The position numbers were made by a program, and so were the translations under genes. Below are positions 33,433-41,369 of a stretch of 64,000 nt of DNA, in pieces (within the stretch, counting starts at the first letter, position 1; each line of letters opens with the position of its first letter). Source of the DNA: VRUE01 sp963728835. GTDB lineage: Bacteria; Actinomycetota; Thermoleophilia; Solirubrobacterales; 70-9. The stretch lies in assembly GCA_963728835.1 (NCBI GenBank), contig CAVSKZ010000003.1:270425-334424 (forward strand). Reading direction: 5' to 3'. A model generated the notes under the pieces. The model saw only the letters and a list, made by a program, of their open reading frames with translations, had not been told where the DNA came from and did not search any database.

Positions 33433-35058
33433 TCAGCAGATCAGCTTGCCCGGATTCATGATCCCAGTCGGATCGAGCCGTTCCTTCGCTGCGCGCAGCA
33501 CGTCGAGGCCTGTCTGGCCCACCTCCGCCTCCATGTAGGGGGCGTGGTCGCGGCCGACGGCGTGGTGGTGGGTGATCGTGCCGCCGTGGGCGACGATCGC
33601 CTCGCAGGCGGCGCGCTTGACCTGCTGCCACTGGCCGATCTCCTCGCCCCGGCGGGCGCGGGAGATGAAGGTGAAGTAGAGCGAGGCGCCGTCGGCGTAG
33701 GCGTGGGAGAGGTGGCAGAAGACGAGGCCGGGCGTGCCCTGAGCCTCTAGCGAGTCGCGAATCGCGGCACCGACCGCGGCATGCAGCTCTCCGAGCCTGC
33801 TCCAGGTGTGCGAGGTCTCCAGCGTCTCCACCATCGCCCCCATCTCCATCAGCGTGTCGCGCAGGTAGGGGCCCTGGTAGCGCCCGTGCTCCCAGGAGCG
33901 CCCGGCAGACTGTCCCAGGTACACGGCTCCGCCGCGGCGCAGCTCGCGCACCGAGAGCGCCCGGCGACGGGAGACCGCCTCCTCCCCGCCCTCGTGCCCG
34001 ACGACGACCAGGCAGCCGCCGCGGCGGCTGCGCAGGCCGAGGTAGCGGCCGAACAGGGTGCCCGCGACGCCGCGGGGACCGGAGAGCGCCAGGGAGACCT
34101 CCGTCTCCTCCTCGTCGGAGACGCGGATCACGTCGGGCAGCCCCGGCCCCTGCGCCAGGGTGCGGACGATCTCGGCGCCGGCCTCGAAGCTCTCCGCCAT
34201 CCAGGCCTCGTAGCGCCGCACCGGCGGCGCCGGGCGCACGCGCACGGTCACCTCGGGGATGACGCCGAAGACGCCCTCCGAGCCGACGGCCAGCTCCCGC
34301 AGCGCAGGGCCGGCGGCGGTGTGCGGCGTCTCCAGCGTGCGCAGGTCGCCGGCCGGGGCGATCAGGCGGACGGAGCTGACCAGCGCGTCGAAGCGCCCGT
34401 AGCCGCTCGACGCCTGCCCGGCCGAGCGGGTCGCGGCGAAGCCGCCGATCGTCGCGTACTCGAAGGACTGCGGGTAGTGGCCGAGGACGAGGCCGTGGGT
34501 GGCGAGCTCGGCCTCGGCCTCGGGGCCGCGCAGGCCGGCGCCGAGCCTGGCGGTGAGCGAGCGGCTGTCGATCTCCACGCCGCGCAGGCGGGCGAGGTCG
34601 AGGCTGACCACGCGGGAGTGGTCACCGCGCAGCGGTGCCACCCCGCCGACGACGCTCGTGCCGCCGCCGAAGGGGACGACGGCGACCCCCGCGGTCGCGC
34701 AGGCATCCAGAACACGCTTCACCGCCTCGGCATCGGGTGGCAGCAGCACCGCGTCCGGTGCGGCGTCGAGGCGACCGCCGCGCAGGCGCGCCAGGTCGGC
34801 GTAGCCGCAGCCGGTGGCGTGGCGGACGCGGTCCTCGAGGCCGGTGAAGACGCTCTCCTCGCCCACCGCCTCGATGAGCGCTCGGGGAAGAGGCTCCGCC
34901 GGCGGCAGCTCGAAGCCCTCGAACTCCACCGTACGCGGCGAAGCGCTCAGCTCGCCGACCCGCTCGCGCAGCGTCGCGAGGGCCGCCTCGTCGAGCTCTG
35001 GAAGGACCGACGGGTCCCCCCAGCCCCACCACTTCGAGTCGCGCCGCGGCCCGCTCAC
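33433..35058 (-). CDS. FAD-linked oxidase related to alkyldihydroxyacetonephosphate synthase
   Basis: 541 residues. The FAD-binding PCMH-type domain has VAVVPFGGGTSVVGGV and, later, YATIGGFAATRSAGQASSGY. The C-terminal cap domain has THHHAVGRDHAPYM, the His-rich active-site loop of alkylglycerone-phosphate synthases, and the end ERLDPTGIMNPGKL. The N-terminal KWWGWGDP segment is also typical. The enzyme would exchange an acyl for an alkyl chain on acyl-DHAP, or oxidise a hydroxy acid if it is a paralogue. It overlaps the SRPBCC gene by 4 bases (GTGA). Confidence 0.9.
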   Translation of the reverse strand: MSGPRRDSKWWGWGDPSVLPELDEAALATLRERVGELSASPRTVEFEGFELPPAEPLPRALIEAVGEESVFTGLEDRVRHATGCGYADLARLRGGRLDAAPDAVLLPPDAEAVKRVLDACATAGVAVVPFGGGTSVVGGVAPLRGDHSRVVSLDLARLRGVEIDSRSLTARLGAGLRGPEAEAELATHGLVLGHYPQSFEYATIGGFAATRSAGQASSGYGRFDALVSSVRLIAPAGDLRTLETPHTAAGPALRELAVGSEGVFGVIPEVTVRVRPAPPVRRYEAWMAESFEAGAEIVRTLAQGPGLPDVIRVSDEEETEVSLALSGPRGVAGTLFGRYLGLRSRRGGCLVVVGHEGGEEAVSRRRALSVRELRRGGAVYLGQSAGRSWEHGRYQGPYLRDTLMEMGAMVETLETSHTWSRLGELHAAVGAAIRDSLEAQGTPGLVFCHLSHAYADGASLYFTFISRARRGEEIGQWQQVKRAACEAIVAHGGTITHHHAVGRDHAPYMEAEVGQTGLDVLRAAKERLDPTGIMNPGKLIC

Positions 35059-35504
35059 GTCAACGCCCGCTCGATCCCGTCGAGGGCGTCCTCGAGCAAC
35101 GACCCCTGCCCCCGCCGCATCATCAGCCCGCCAAGGCGCGAGAGCCCGCGCAGGGCCTGTGTCGCGGTCAGCGAGACCTCCGTGCCCTTCCCCGCATCCT
35201 CGAGGGCGACCACGACCTCATAGCGGCGCAGGTGTCGCTCGAACGGCGTTCCCTCCACCCGCTGCTCCCACCCGTACCGCTCGCCCTCGGCCGACGACTC
35301 GGTGCAGCGGTAGTCGGCCCGCACGCCCCGTCCCTCGGCCGTCCCCAGGACCTTGGTCCACTGCGCTCCCGCCCCGCTCCCCTCGACGCCCTCGACCCGC
35401 ATCGTCCGCGGCCACCAGCGCGGCAAGTTGTATGGATCGGAAACCAGGCCCCATACTTCCGGCCGCGATGCGTCGATCGTCCTCCGGCGAGTCGCTCGCG
35501 GCAT
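35055..35504 (-). CDS. SRPBCC-family (polyketide cyclase/START-like) protein
   Basis: 149 residues with the SRPBCC helix-grip pattern: TIDASRPEVWGLVSDPYNLPRWWP at the N-terminus (in part), central strands EGVEGSGAGAQWTKVL and YRCTESSAEGERYGWEQRV, and a C-terminal long helix. Such proteins bind hydrophobic ligands or act as cyclases. It is translationally coupled to the ADPS-like oxidase gene that follows, suggesting a shared lipid-type substrate. It lies 11 bases after the MerR-type gene. Confidence 0.82.
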   Translation of the reverse strand: MPRATRRRTIDASRPEVWGLVSDPYNLPRWWPRTMRVEGVEGSGAGAQWTKVLGTAEGRGVRADYRCTESSAEGERYGWEQRVEGTPFERHLRRYEVVVALEDAGKGTEVSLTATQALRGLSRLGGLMMRRGQGSLLEDALDGIERALT

Positions 35505-35515
35505 GGCCGGCCGAA

Positions 35516-36259
35516 TCAGTCGCCCGCGAGGCGGCGGAGATCGCGCACCAGCAGCAGGTGCTTGAGGTGGCTGACGGTCGCAGCCAGGCTCTCCAGGCTC
35601 TCGAGTGCCTCCTTGCGCCGTTCGGGGTTGCGCGAGCGCAGCGAGGGCCCTAGCAGCGCTTCCAGCAGGTTCGCCTCGCGGTCGGCCGAGGAGCGGAAGA
35701 CGCGCAGGTTGCGGGCCGCCACGCCGAAGCGGGAGAGCTCGTTGGCGGCGCGGATCACTTCGCGGTCGGTCTCGTCGTAGACCGTCTTGCCGTCCCGCTT
35801 CTCGGGCTGCACGATGCCGAAGTTCTCCAGCTCGGAGATCAGCTCCTCGCGGGCGCCCGTCTCCTCGATCACCTCTTCGAGGGTGAGGTAGGCGCGCGAG
35901 GTGTCGATCAGGATCGCCCTGCGCACGGCGCCGCCCCCGGTCCGCTTCTCCGCGCCGCCGACCGCGGCGGCGATGTCGCCGCCCGCGGCGAGCTCCTGGC
36001 GGATCACCCGCAGCGGCAGGAACTCGTCGCGCTGCAGGCGCAGGATCGTCCGCAGCCTTTCGACGTCGGACTGGCTGTAGAGGCGGTAGCCGCCCGGCGT
36101 CCGCCGGGGCGTCAGCAGCTTCTGGTCCTCGAGGTAGCGGATCTTCGAGATCGAGACGTCGTCGAACTCGCTCTGCAGGATCTTGCAGACGGCGCCGATC
36201 GTCAGCGCCTTGCGGGGGCGCGAGTCGCGCTGGCGGACCTGCTGCTCGGATACGGCCAA
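35516..36259 (-). CDS. ftsR: MerR-family transcriptional regulator, FtsR-like
   Basis: 247 residues from TTG 36259. A winged helix-turn-helix of MerR type is seen in ALTIGAVCKILQSEFDDVSI, ISKIRYLEDQKLLTPRRTPG and SDVERLRTILRLQRDEFLPL. A second half (residues about 120-240) contains YLTLEEVIEETGA and a helical C-terminus. This layout and the neighbouring GarA-like FHA gene match the actinobacterial FtsR/Rv1828 group, which controls ftsZ and other genes in Corynebacterium. The target here is not shown. The start is set by the alignment of the N-terminal helix; a longer reading overlaps the FHA gene. Confidence 0.83.
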   Translation of the reverse strand: MAVSEQQVRQRDSRPRKALTIGAVCKILQSEFDDVSISKIRYLEDQKLLTPRRTPGGYRLYSQSDVERLRTILRLQRDEFLPLRVIRQELAAGGDIAAAVGGAEKRTGGGAVRRAILIDTSRAYLTLEEVIEETGAREELISELENFGIVQPEKRDGKTVYDETDREVIRAANELSRFGVAARNLRVFRSSADREANLLEALLGPSLRSRNPERRKEALESLESLAATVSHLKHLLLVRDLRRLAGD

Positions 36260-36269
36260 GGGTCTCTTC

Positions 36270-36749
36270 CTACTTCTCCAGGTAGCTGAGCTTGTACTTG
36301 CCGACCTGGATCTCGTCACCGTCGGCGAGCCGGTGGGACTCGATCCGGCGCCGGTTGACGTAGGTGCCGTTGAGCGAGCCGAGGTCGTCGATGTAGAGGC
36401 CGTCGCGGCGCCGCACCAGCAGCGCGTGGTTGCGGGAGACGGTGACGTCGTCGAGGAAGACGCCGGCGTCGGGGCTGCGCCCGATGCTGACCCGGTCCTC
36501 GCCGAGCGCGAAGCTCTCGCCGGCGCGGCCCCCGCCGGCGCGGATCACCAGGGCGGCGCCGCTGCGCTCGATCGTCTCGTCGATGTCGACCGGCTGCATC
36601 TCGCCGGTGTCGTCGACGGTGTAGGTCATCGTCGTCGGTTCGTCGCCCTCCGCCCCCTCGGCCGGGCCGCCGACGTAGGCACCGCACTTCTGGCAGTAGT
36701 TGGCGCCCTCGGGGTTGACGAAACCGCATTCAGGACAGTGGACGGCCAT
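36270..36749 (-). CDS. FHA-domain protein with N-terminal zinc ribbon (GarA-like)
   Basis: 159 residues. A zinc ribbon is formed by Cys5, Cys8, Cys19 and Cys22 (HCPECG, YCQKCG). A flexible acidic stretch with Thr residues (DEPTTMTYTVDD) follows, resembling the phosphorylated TT segment of GarA. The FHA domain has SIGRSPDAGVFLDD, VSRNHA and GSLNGTYVN, all phosphothreonine-binding residues. GarA-type proteins are switched by Ser/Thr kinases and tune glutamate/2-oxoglutarate metabolism. The gene order FHA then FtsR-like matches mycobacteria. The ribbon is an extra compared with GarA. Confidence 0.88.
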   Translation of the reverse strand: MAVHCPECGFVNPEGANYCQKCGAYVGGPAEGAEGDEPTTMTYTVDDTGEMQPVDIDETIERSGAALVIRAGGGRAGESFALGEDRVSIGRSPDAGVFLDDVTVSRNHALLVRRRDGLYIDDLGSLNGTYVNRRRIESHRLADGDEIQVGKYKLSYLEK

Positions 36750-36761
36750 CGGGTGTCTCCG

Positions 36762-37037
36762 CTAGGCGGGCTGGTCCTCGGGCTCGTCCTCCGGCGCCTG
36801 GGCCTTGCCCGCCAGGATCTCGGTCAGCTGCGCCACGTCGTCGCCGGAGAAGAGGGTGTCGCCGCGCTCGCGCTTCTGCCGCAGGCGGTTGACCAGCTCC
36901 GCACGGAGGATGTCGATCTTCCCGTGCAGGACGCGGCGCTTGTAGGAGATCTCGTCCTCCTCCTGCGTGAGCTTGTCGATCAGGCCCTTCAGCTCCTCGT
37001 CGCTGAGGGAACCCAGGTCGGGAAAGGTGTCCTCCAT
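36762..37037 (-). CDS. RsiG-like small protein with c-di-GMP-binding-type signature
   Basis: 91 residues, mostly helical. From LSDEELKGLIDKL the protein runs to EEDEISYKRRVLHGKIDILR. The RsiG signature of actinobacteria is E-x3-S-x2-R-x3-Q-x3-D. Here Glu27, Ser31, Arg34 and Asp42 are in register, while His38 replaces Gln. RsiG binds c-di-GMP and holds sigma factor WhiG; single-motif forms act as dimers in Rubrobacter. No sigma gene is adjacent. The start ATG 37037 is preferred over an upstream reading through a non-conserved region. It lies 12 bases before the FHA gene. Confidence 0.78.
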   Translation of the reverse strand: MEDTFPDLGSLSDEELKGLIDKLTQEEDEISYKRRVLHGKIDILRAELVNRLRQKRERGDTLFSGDDVAQLTEILAGKAQAPEDEPEDQPA

Positions 37038-37128
37038 CTCGCTCCTTGGTTGAGATTGCGGCCTCGACGGCCTCGTCCGGCGATTATAGGAGGCTCGGCG
37101 CCGAAGGTTCAACTGCAGGTTGAAGGTT

Positions 37129-37770
37129 TCATTGCGGCTGATGGGCGGAGCGGACCTGGCTGACGCCGTCGCGGGCGTAGAGCACCGTGGCGACGATCGC
37201 AAAGCCAAGGCCGACGATCAGCAGCGCGGCCGGGACCCAGCCGGCGAAGACCATCGCGAAGAAGATCCCGCCCATGATCGGGAAGACCGAGATCCGGCCG
37301 GGCCAGTTGACCCGGATCTCGACGCCGTGGCGCAGGCCGTACTGGGCTAGGACGAGCATCGCCATCTCGCGCGCGGCGAGCAGGGCCAGGGCCCAGCGCG
37401 GCAGCAGCTCGAAGTGCCAGCAGACGACGGCGCCGGCGAGGATCGTGAGGCGGTCGACGAGCGGGTCGAGGATCGAGCCGAGACGGCTGTACTGACCGGT
37501 GACGCGGGCGAGGAAGCCGTCGACGTAGTCCCCCGCCGCGATCAGCCAGAAGACCGTCGCCGCCGCGGCGCTGCGGCCGTCGCCGGATTCGAAGGCGAGC
37601 CAGAGGAAGAGGGGAAGCGCGGCGAGGCGCAGGTAGCCGACCAGGTTTGGCAGCGTCCACGGGTTGAGCGGTTCGCCCTTCCGGGTCTGCCGGGGCGGCG
37701 GGCCGCTGCGGTCGAGGCCGAAGAGGCGCCGCACCCGGCCGCGCCCGAACGGCGCGGAGTCAGGAGCCAT
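37129..37770 (-). CDS. pgsA: CDP-alcohol phosphatidyltransferase (PgsA family)
   Basis: Transfers a phosphatidyl group from CDP-diacylglycerol to an alcohol such as glycerol 3-phosphate. 213 residues with several membrane helices. The full signature is in GDYVDGFLARVTGQ followed by GSILDPLVDR, that is D-x2-DG-x2-AR-x8-G-x3-D-x3-D. The N-terminus is a basic cytoplasmic stretch and NPWTLPNLVGYLRL enters helix 1. It overlaps proS by 11 bases. The exact acceptor is not certain. Confidence 0.92.
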   Translation of the reverse strand: MAPDSAPFGRGRVRRLFGLDRSGPPPRQTRKGEPLNPWTLPNLVGYLRLAALPLFLWLAFESGDGRSAAAATVFWLIAAGDYVDGFLARVTGQYSRLGSILDPLVDRLTILAGAVVCWHFELLPRWALALLAAREMAMLVLAQYGLRHGVEIRVNWPGRISVFPIMGGIFFAMVFAGWVPAALLIVGLGFAIVATVLYARDGVSQVRSAHQPQ

Positions 37771-39451
37771 CGATGCCCCGGAGGAGCGCGTCGGCCTGGG
37801 CGGCGGCCTCCCCCACGGGCAGCTTGTGCTCGGCGCCGCCGGCGCGCTCGCTTGCCTCGACCACGCCCTCGGCGAGCCCGCGGCGGCCGACGACGACGCG
37901 CAGCGGGCAGCCGAGCAGCTCGGCGTCGGTCAGCTTCTCCCCTGTTCCCGCGTCGCGGTCGTCGTACAGCACCTCGACGCCGGCGCTCCGCATCTCCCCG
38001 TAGAGGGTGTCCGCCGCGCCGCGCTCCTCCTCCCCCGCCTTCGCCAGCGAGACGAGGTGGACCTGCCAGGGGGCGAGCGCCCGCGGCCAGACGATCCCGC
38101 GCTCGTCGGCCCCCTGCTCGATCGCGGCGGCGAGGATCCGGGCCGGGCCGATCCCGTAGCTGCCCATCACGATCGGCCTCTCCGTTCCCGACTCGTCGAG
38201 GTAGGTCGCGCCGAGCGGCTCGGAGTAGCGCGTGCCGAGCTTGAAGATGTTGCCGACCTCGATCGCCGGCTCGACCTCGATCGTGCCGCCGCCCGGCGCG
38301 GTGTCGCCGGCCTCGACCGTGCGCACGTCCATCTCATGGGACTCGAAGTCGCGCGAGGGGTCGATGCCGCGCAGGTGGGTGTCCGGCCTGTTGGCGCCGG
38401 AGACGTAGGAGTCGCCGCTCAGCGCCGCGTCCCTGATGATCGGCAGACCGCTGCCGACCGGGCCGAGGTAGCCAACCGGGCCGAGCTGGGACTCGATCTC
38501 CTCTGCGCTGGCCTGGCGGAAGTCCGTTTTCATCCCGTTGCGCAGCTTGATCTCGTTGAGGCGGTGATCGCCGCGGAGCAGGACGAGGACCATCCCCCTG
38601 CCCTCGACGACGATCGGCAGCGTCTTGATGAAGGCGCCGTTCGGCAGGCCCAGGTGCCCCGCCACCTCCTCGACCTTGGCCAGGCCGGGGGTGTCCACCT
38701 CCTCCGGCGCGGCCAGCGACGGCGGCAGATCGACCGGCTGCGCCGTCGCCGAGGCGACCTCGACGTTGGCGGCGTAGCCGGGCGCGAGGGCGACCTCGTT
38801 CTCGCCGGCCGCGCAGGGCGCCATGTACTCGTGGGCGCCGGAGCCGCCCATCATCCCGACGTCGGACTCCACCCGGTACCAGCGCAGCCCACTGCGGTCG
38901 AAGATCCGCGCGTATGCCTCGCTCTGCAGCTCATAGGACCGCGCCAGCCCCTCCTCGTCGCGGTCGAAGGAGTAGGCGTCCTTCATCGTGAACTCGCGCG
39001 TGCGCAACACCCCCGCCCGCGGCCGCGGCTCGTCACGCTCCTTGGTCTGGAGGTGGTACAGCATCAGCGGCAGGTCGCGGTACGAGCGCACCTCGCGAGA
39101 GACGTGATCGGTGACGCACTCCTCATGCGTCATCGCCAGCACCATCGGCGACCCCTTGCGGTCCTCCAGCTTGAACAGCTCCTCGATCGAGTACCGCCCG
39201 GTCTTCTCCCAGTTCTCCGCTGGCTGCAGAACCGGCATCAGCATCTCCTGGCACCCGATCCCCTCCATCTCCTCCCGCAGAATCGCTTCCACCCTCCGGT
39301 GCACCCGCCACCCCGCCGGCAGATAGCTCCACAGCCCCGCCCCGACTTGGCGGATGAGACCCGCCCGCACCATCAGCTTGTGCGACAAAGCCTCAGCATC
39401 CGCAGGCGCATCCTTAAGCGTCGGAAGGAAAGCTTGGCTGAATCGAGTCAT
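37760..39451 (-). CDS. proS: Prolyl-tRNA synthetase (bacterial type)
   Basis: Charges tRNA-Pro. 563 residues, the bacterial form with an inserted editing domain. Class II motifs are visible: GLWSYLPAGWRVHRRVEAIL (motif 1 region), TKERDEPRPRAGVLRTREF (motif 2) and MGSYGIGPAR (motif 3). The insertion domain has VLVLLRGDHRLNEIKLRNG. The anticodon domain ends the protein. It follows the acyl-CoA ligase gene after a spacer holding a 77-bp repeat. Confidence 0.97.
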   Translation of the reverse strand: MTRFSQAFLPTLKDAPADAEALSHKLMVRAGLIRQVGAGLWSYLPAGWRVHRRVEAILREEMEGIGCQEMLMPVLQPAENWEKTGRYSIEELFKLEDRKGSPMVLAMTHEECVTDHVSREVRSYRDLPLMLYHLQTKERDEPRPRAGVLRTREFTMKDAYSFDRDEEGLARSYELQSEAYARIFDRSGLRWYRVESDVGMMGGSGAHEYMAPCAAGENEVALAPGYAANVEVASATAQPVDLPPSLAAPEEVDTPGLAKVEEVAGHLGLPNGAFIKTLPIVVEGRGMVLVLLRGDHRLNEIKLRNGMKTDFRQASAEEIESQLGPVGYLGPVGSGLPIIRDAALSGDSYVSGANRPDTHLRGIDPSRDFESHEMDVRTVEAGDTAPGGGTIEVEPAIEVGNIFKLGTRYSEPLGATYLDESGTERPIVMGSYGIGPARILAAAIEQGADERGIVWPRALAPWQVHLVSLAKAGEEERGAADTLYGEMRSAGVEVLYDDRDAGTGEKLTDAELLGCPLRVVVGRRGLAEGVVEASERAGGAEHKLPVGEAAAQADALLRGIDGS

Positions 39452-39479
39452 CGGAGAAACCTATCCGCAACTCGCGGGG

Positions 39480-39556
39480 GGTGGCGCCGTAGGGGGAACC
39501 GCCCCCGAGGACGCTTTAGCGACCGCAGGGGGTGGTGGGTCCCCTACGGCGACAGG
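39480..39556 (+). repeat. 77-bp structured dispersed repeat, copy 1
   Basis: Its reverse complement matches 52613-52689 over the full 77 bases with about nine differences. It contains an imperfect long palindrome (GGCGCCGTAGGGGG near one end, CCCCTACGGCG near the other) around a conserved core GACGCTTTAGCGACC. It lies between the acyl-CoA ligase stop and the proS start. Confidence 0.85.
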
Positions 39557-39574
39557 ACGCGCCAACGCGGCCGG

Positions 39575-41369
39575 CTACTCCGCGTACAGCTCCTCGATCT
39601 CGTCCGCATACCGATGCTCGATCGGCCGCCGCTTCAGCTTCATCGTCGGCGTCAGCTCGACACCCCCCGGCTGCCAGTCGGCCGCCAGCAGCCTGAACTT
39701 CTTCACCTGCTCCACCCGGGCCAGGCGGGCGTTGCCCCGCTCGACCCCGGCGCCGACCTCCGCCAGCACCGCGGGCTCGGCGGCGAGCTCCTCCGGCGCG
39801 GAGCCCTCGATCCCGTTCTGCGCGGCGAAGGCGGGTGCCGCGTCGGGATCGAGCACGACCAGCGCCACGTTGTAGGGGCGGTTGTCGCCGATCACGCAGA
39901 CCTGCCCGATCAGCGGGCTGGACGCCTTGATCTTCGCCTCGATGTTCGCCGGGGACATGTTCTTGCCGGCCGAGTTGATGATCAGCTCCTTCTTGCGGTC
40001 GACGATGCGCAGGTAGCCGTCATCGTCGAGCTCGCCGACGTCGCCGGTGTGCAGCCAGCCCTCGGCGTCGATCGCCTCCGCGGTCTTCTCGGGGTCGTTG
40101 CGATACCCGGTCATCAGGACCGCGCCGCGCAGCAGCACCTCGCCGTCCTCGGCGAGCTTCAGCTCTATCCCGGGGGCGGGTGGGCCGACCGTACCGATCT
40201 TGATCCGCTCCGGCGGGTTGCAGGTACCGGCCGCGCAGGCTCTCCGAGAGGCCCCAGAGCTCGGCCAGGGGGACGCCGATCGCGTGGAAGAACTCGATCA
40301 CCTCGCGCGGCGTCGGAGCGGCGCCGACGTTGACGGCCTCGATCTCGTCGAGGCCAACCCGCTCGCGCAGCTTGGACAGCACCAGCGCGTCGGCCTGGGC
40401 GTATTCCTCGGCCAGATCGCCGGGGACCGGTCCGCCGCCCTGCTCGGCCTCGACCTTGCGCCTCCCCACGTCCAGCGCCCACTCCACCGCCTTCTTGCGG
40501 TTCTCGTCGGGCTCGGCATCGAGCCCGATCTCCATCGCCGCCTTCAGCTTCTCCCATATCCGCGGCACGGCGAAGAACCAGGTCGGCCGCACTTCGGCCA
40601 GGTAGGCGGCCACCTGGCGCGGGTCGGGGCAGCAGGTGGTGGTGACGCCGTGCACCATCGGCATGTAATGGGTGACGTTGCGCTCGGCGACGTGGGCCAT
40701 CGGCAGCCAGGAGATCAGCCGGCCGCCCTCGGGGAAGGGGATCAGCTCGTTGAAGGAGCGGGCCGCTGCCAGCAGGCTGCCGTGGGTGAGCTGAACCCCC
40801 TTCGGCGGGCCGGTCGTGCCCGAGGTGTAGATCAGCGTCACCAGGTCGTCCGGCTCGACCTCGCGCCAGGCGGCCTCGAGGTCGAACTCCGGATCGCCCA
40901 TCGCTTCCAGCTCCGCGAGGGAGATCGTGCCGTCGCGGGCGTCGCCGTCGACAACCACCACGTGCTCGAGCGCCGGCGCCCCGGCGCCTGCCTCCAACAC
41001 CGTGTCGAGGAAGGCGGCCTCCGTGAACAGGACCCGGTTGGCCGCGTCGCCGATCAGATAGGAGATCTGCTCGACCGTGGAGGTGTTGTAGATCGAGAAC
41101 GGCGTCGCGCCGAGGTGCATCGCCCCGGCGTCGGCGAAATGGAACTCCGGCCGGTTGACGAGCATCAGGCCCACCGTCTCGCCGCGGCCGACGCCGAGCG
41201 CCGCCAGGCCCGCGGCGATCCGCCGCACCCGCTCCGCGTACTCCGACCAGGTGGCGGTGAACTCGTCGTCCTTGGTGCGGATCGCGATGCGCTCGCCGTG
41301 CTCGGCGGCCGTCAGCTGGAAGGCCTCGGCCATGTTAGCCGCGTCTGTCAGGGCTCGGGCGTTCGACAT
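39575..41369 (-). CDS. Long-chain acyl-CoA synthetase (AMP-binding; one frameshift)
   Basis: Activates fatty acids to acyl-CoA through acyl-AMP. The N-terminal part has LIYTSGTTGPPKGVQLTHGS (P-loop-like motif) and ISWLPMAHVAERN. Near 40239 one extra base breaks the frame after LWGLSES. The correct frame continues CAAGTCNPPERIKIGTVGPP and GEVLLRGAVLMTGY, then GWLHTGDVGELDDDGYLRIV and DRKKELIINSAGKN, ending at 39575, about 597 residues. It is adjacent to ispG (one stop-start junction). It could supply acyl-CoA for WS/DGAT. Substrate chain length is unknown. Confidence 0.87.
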
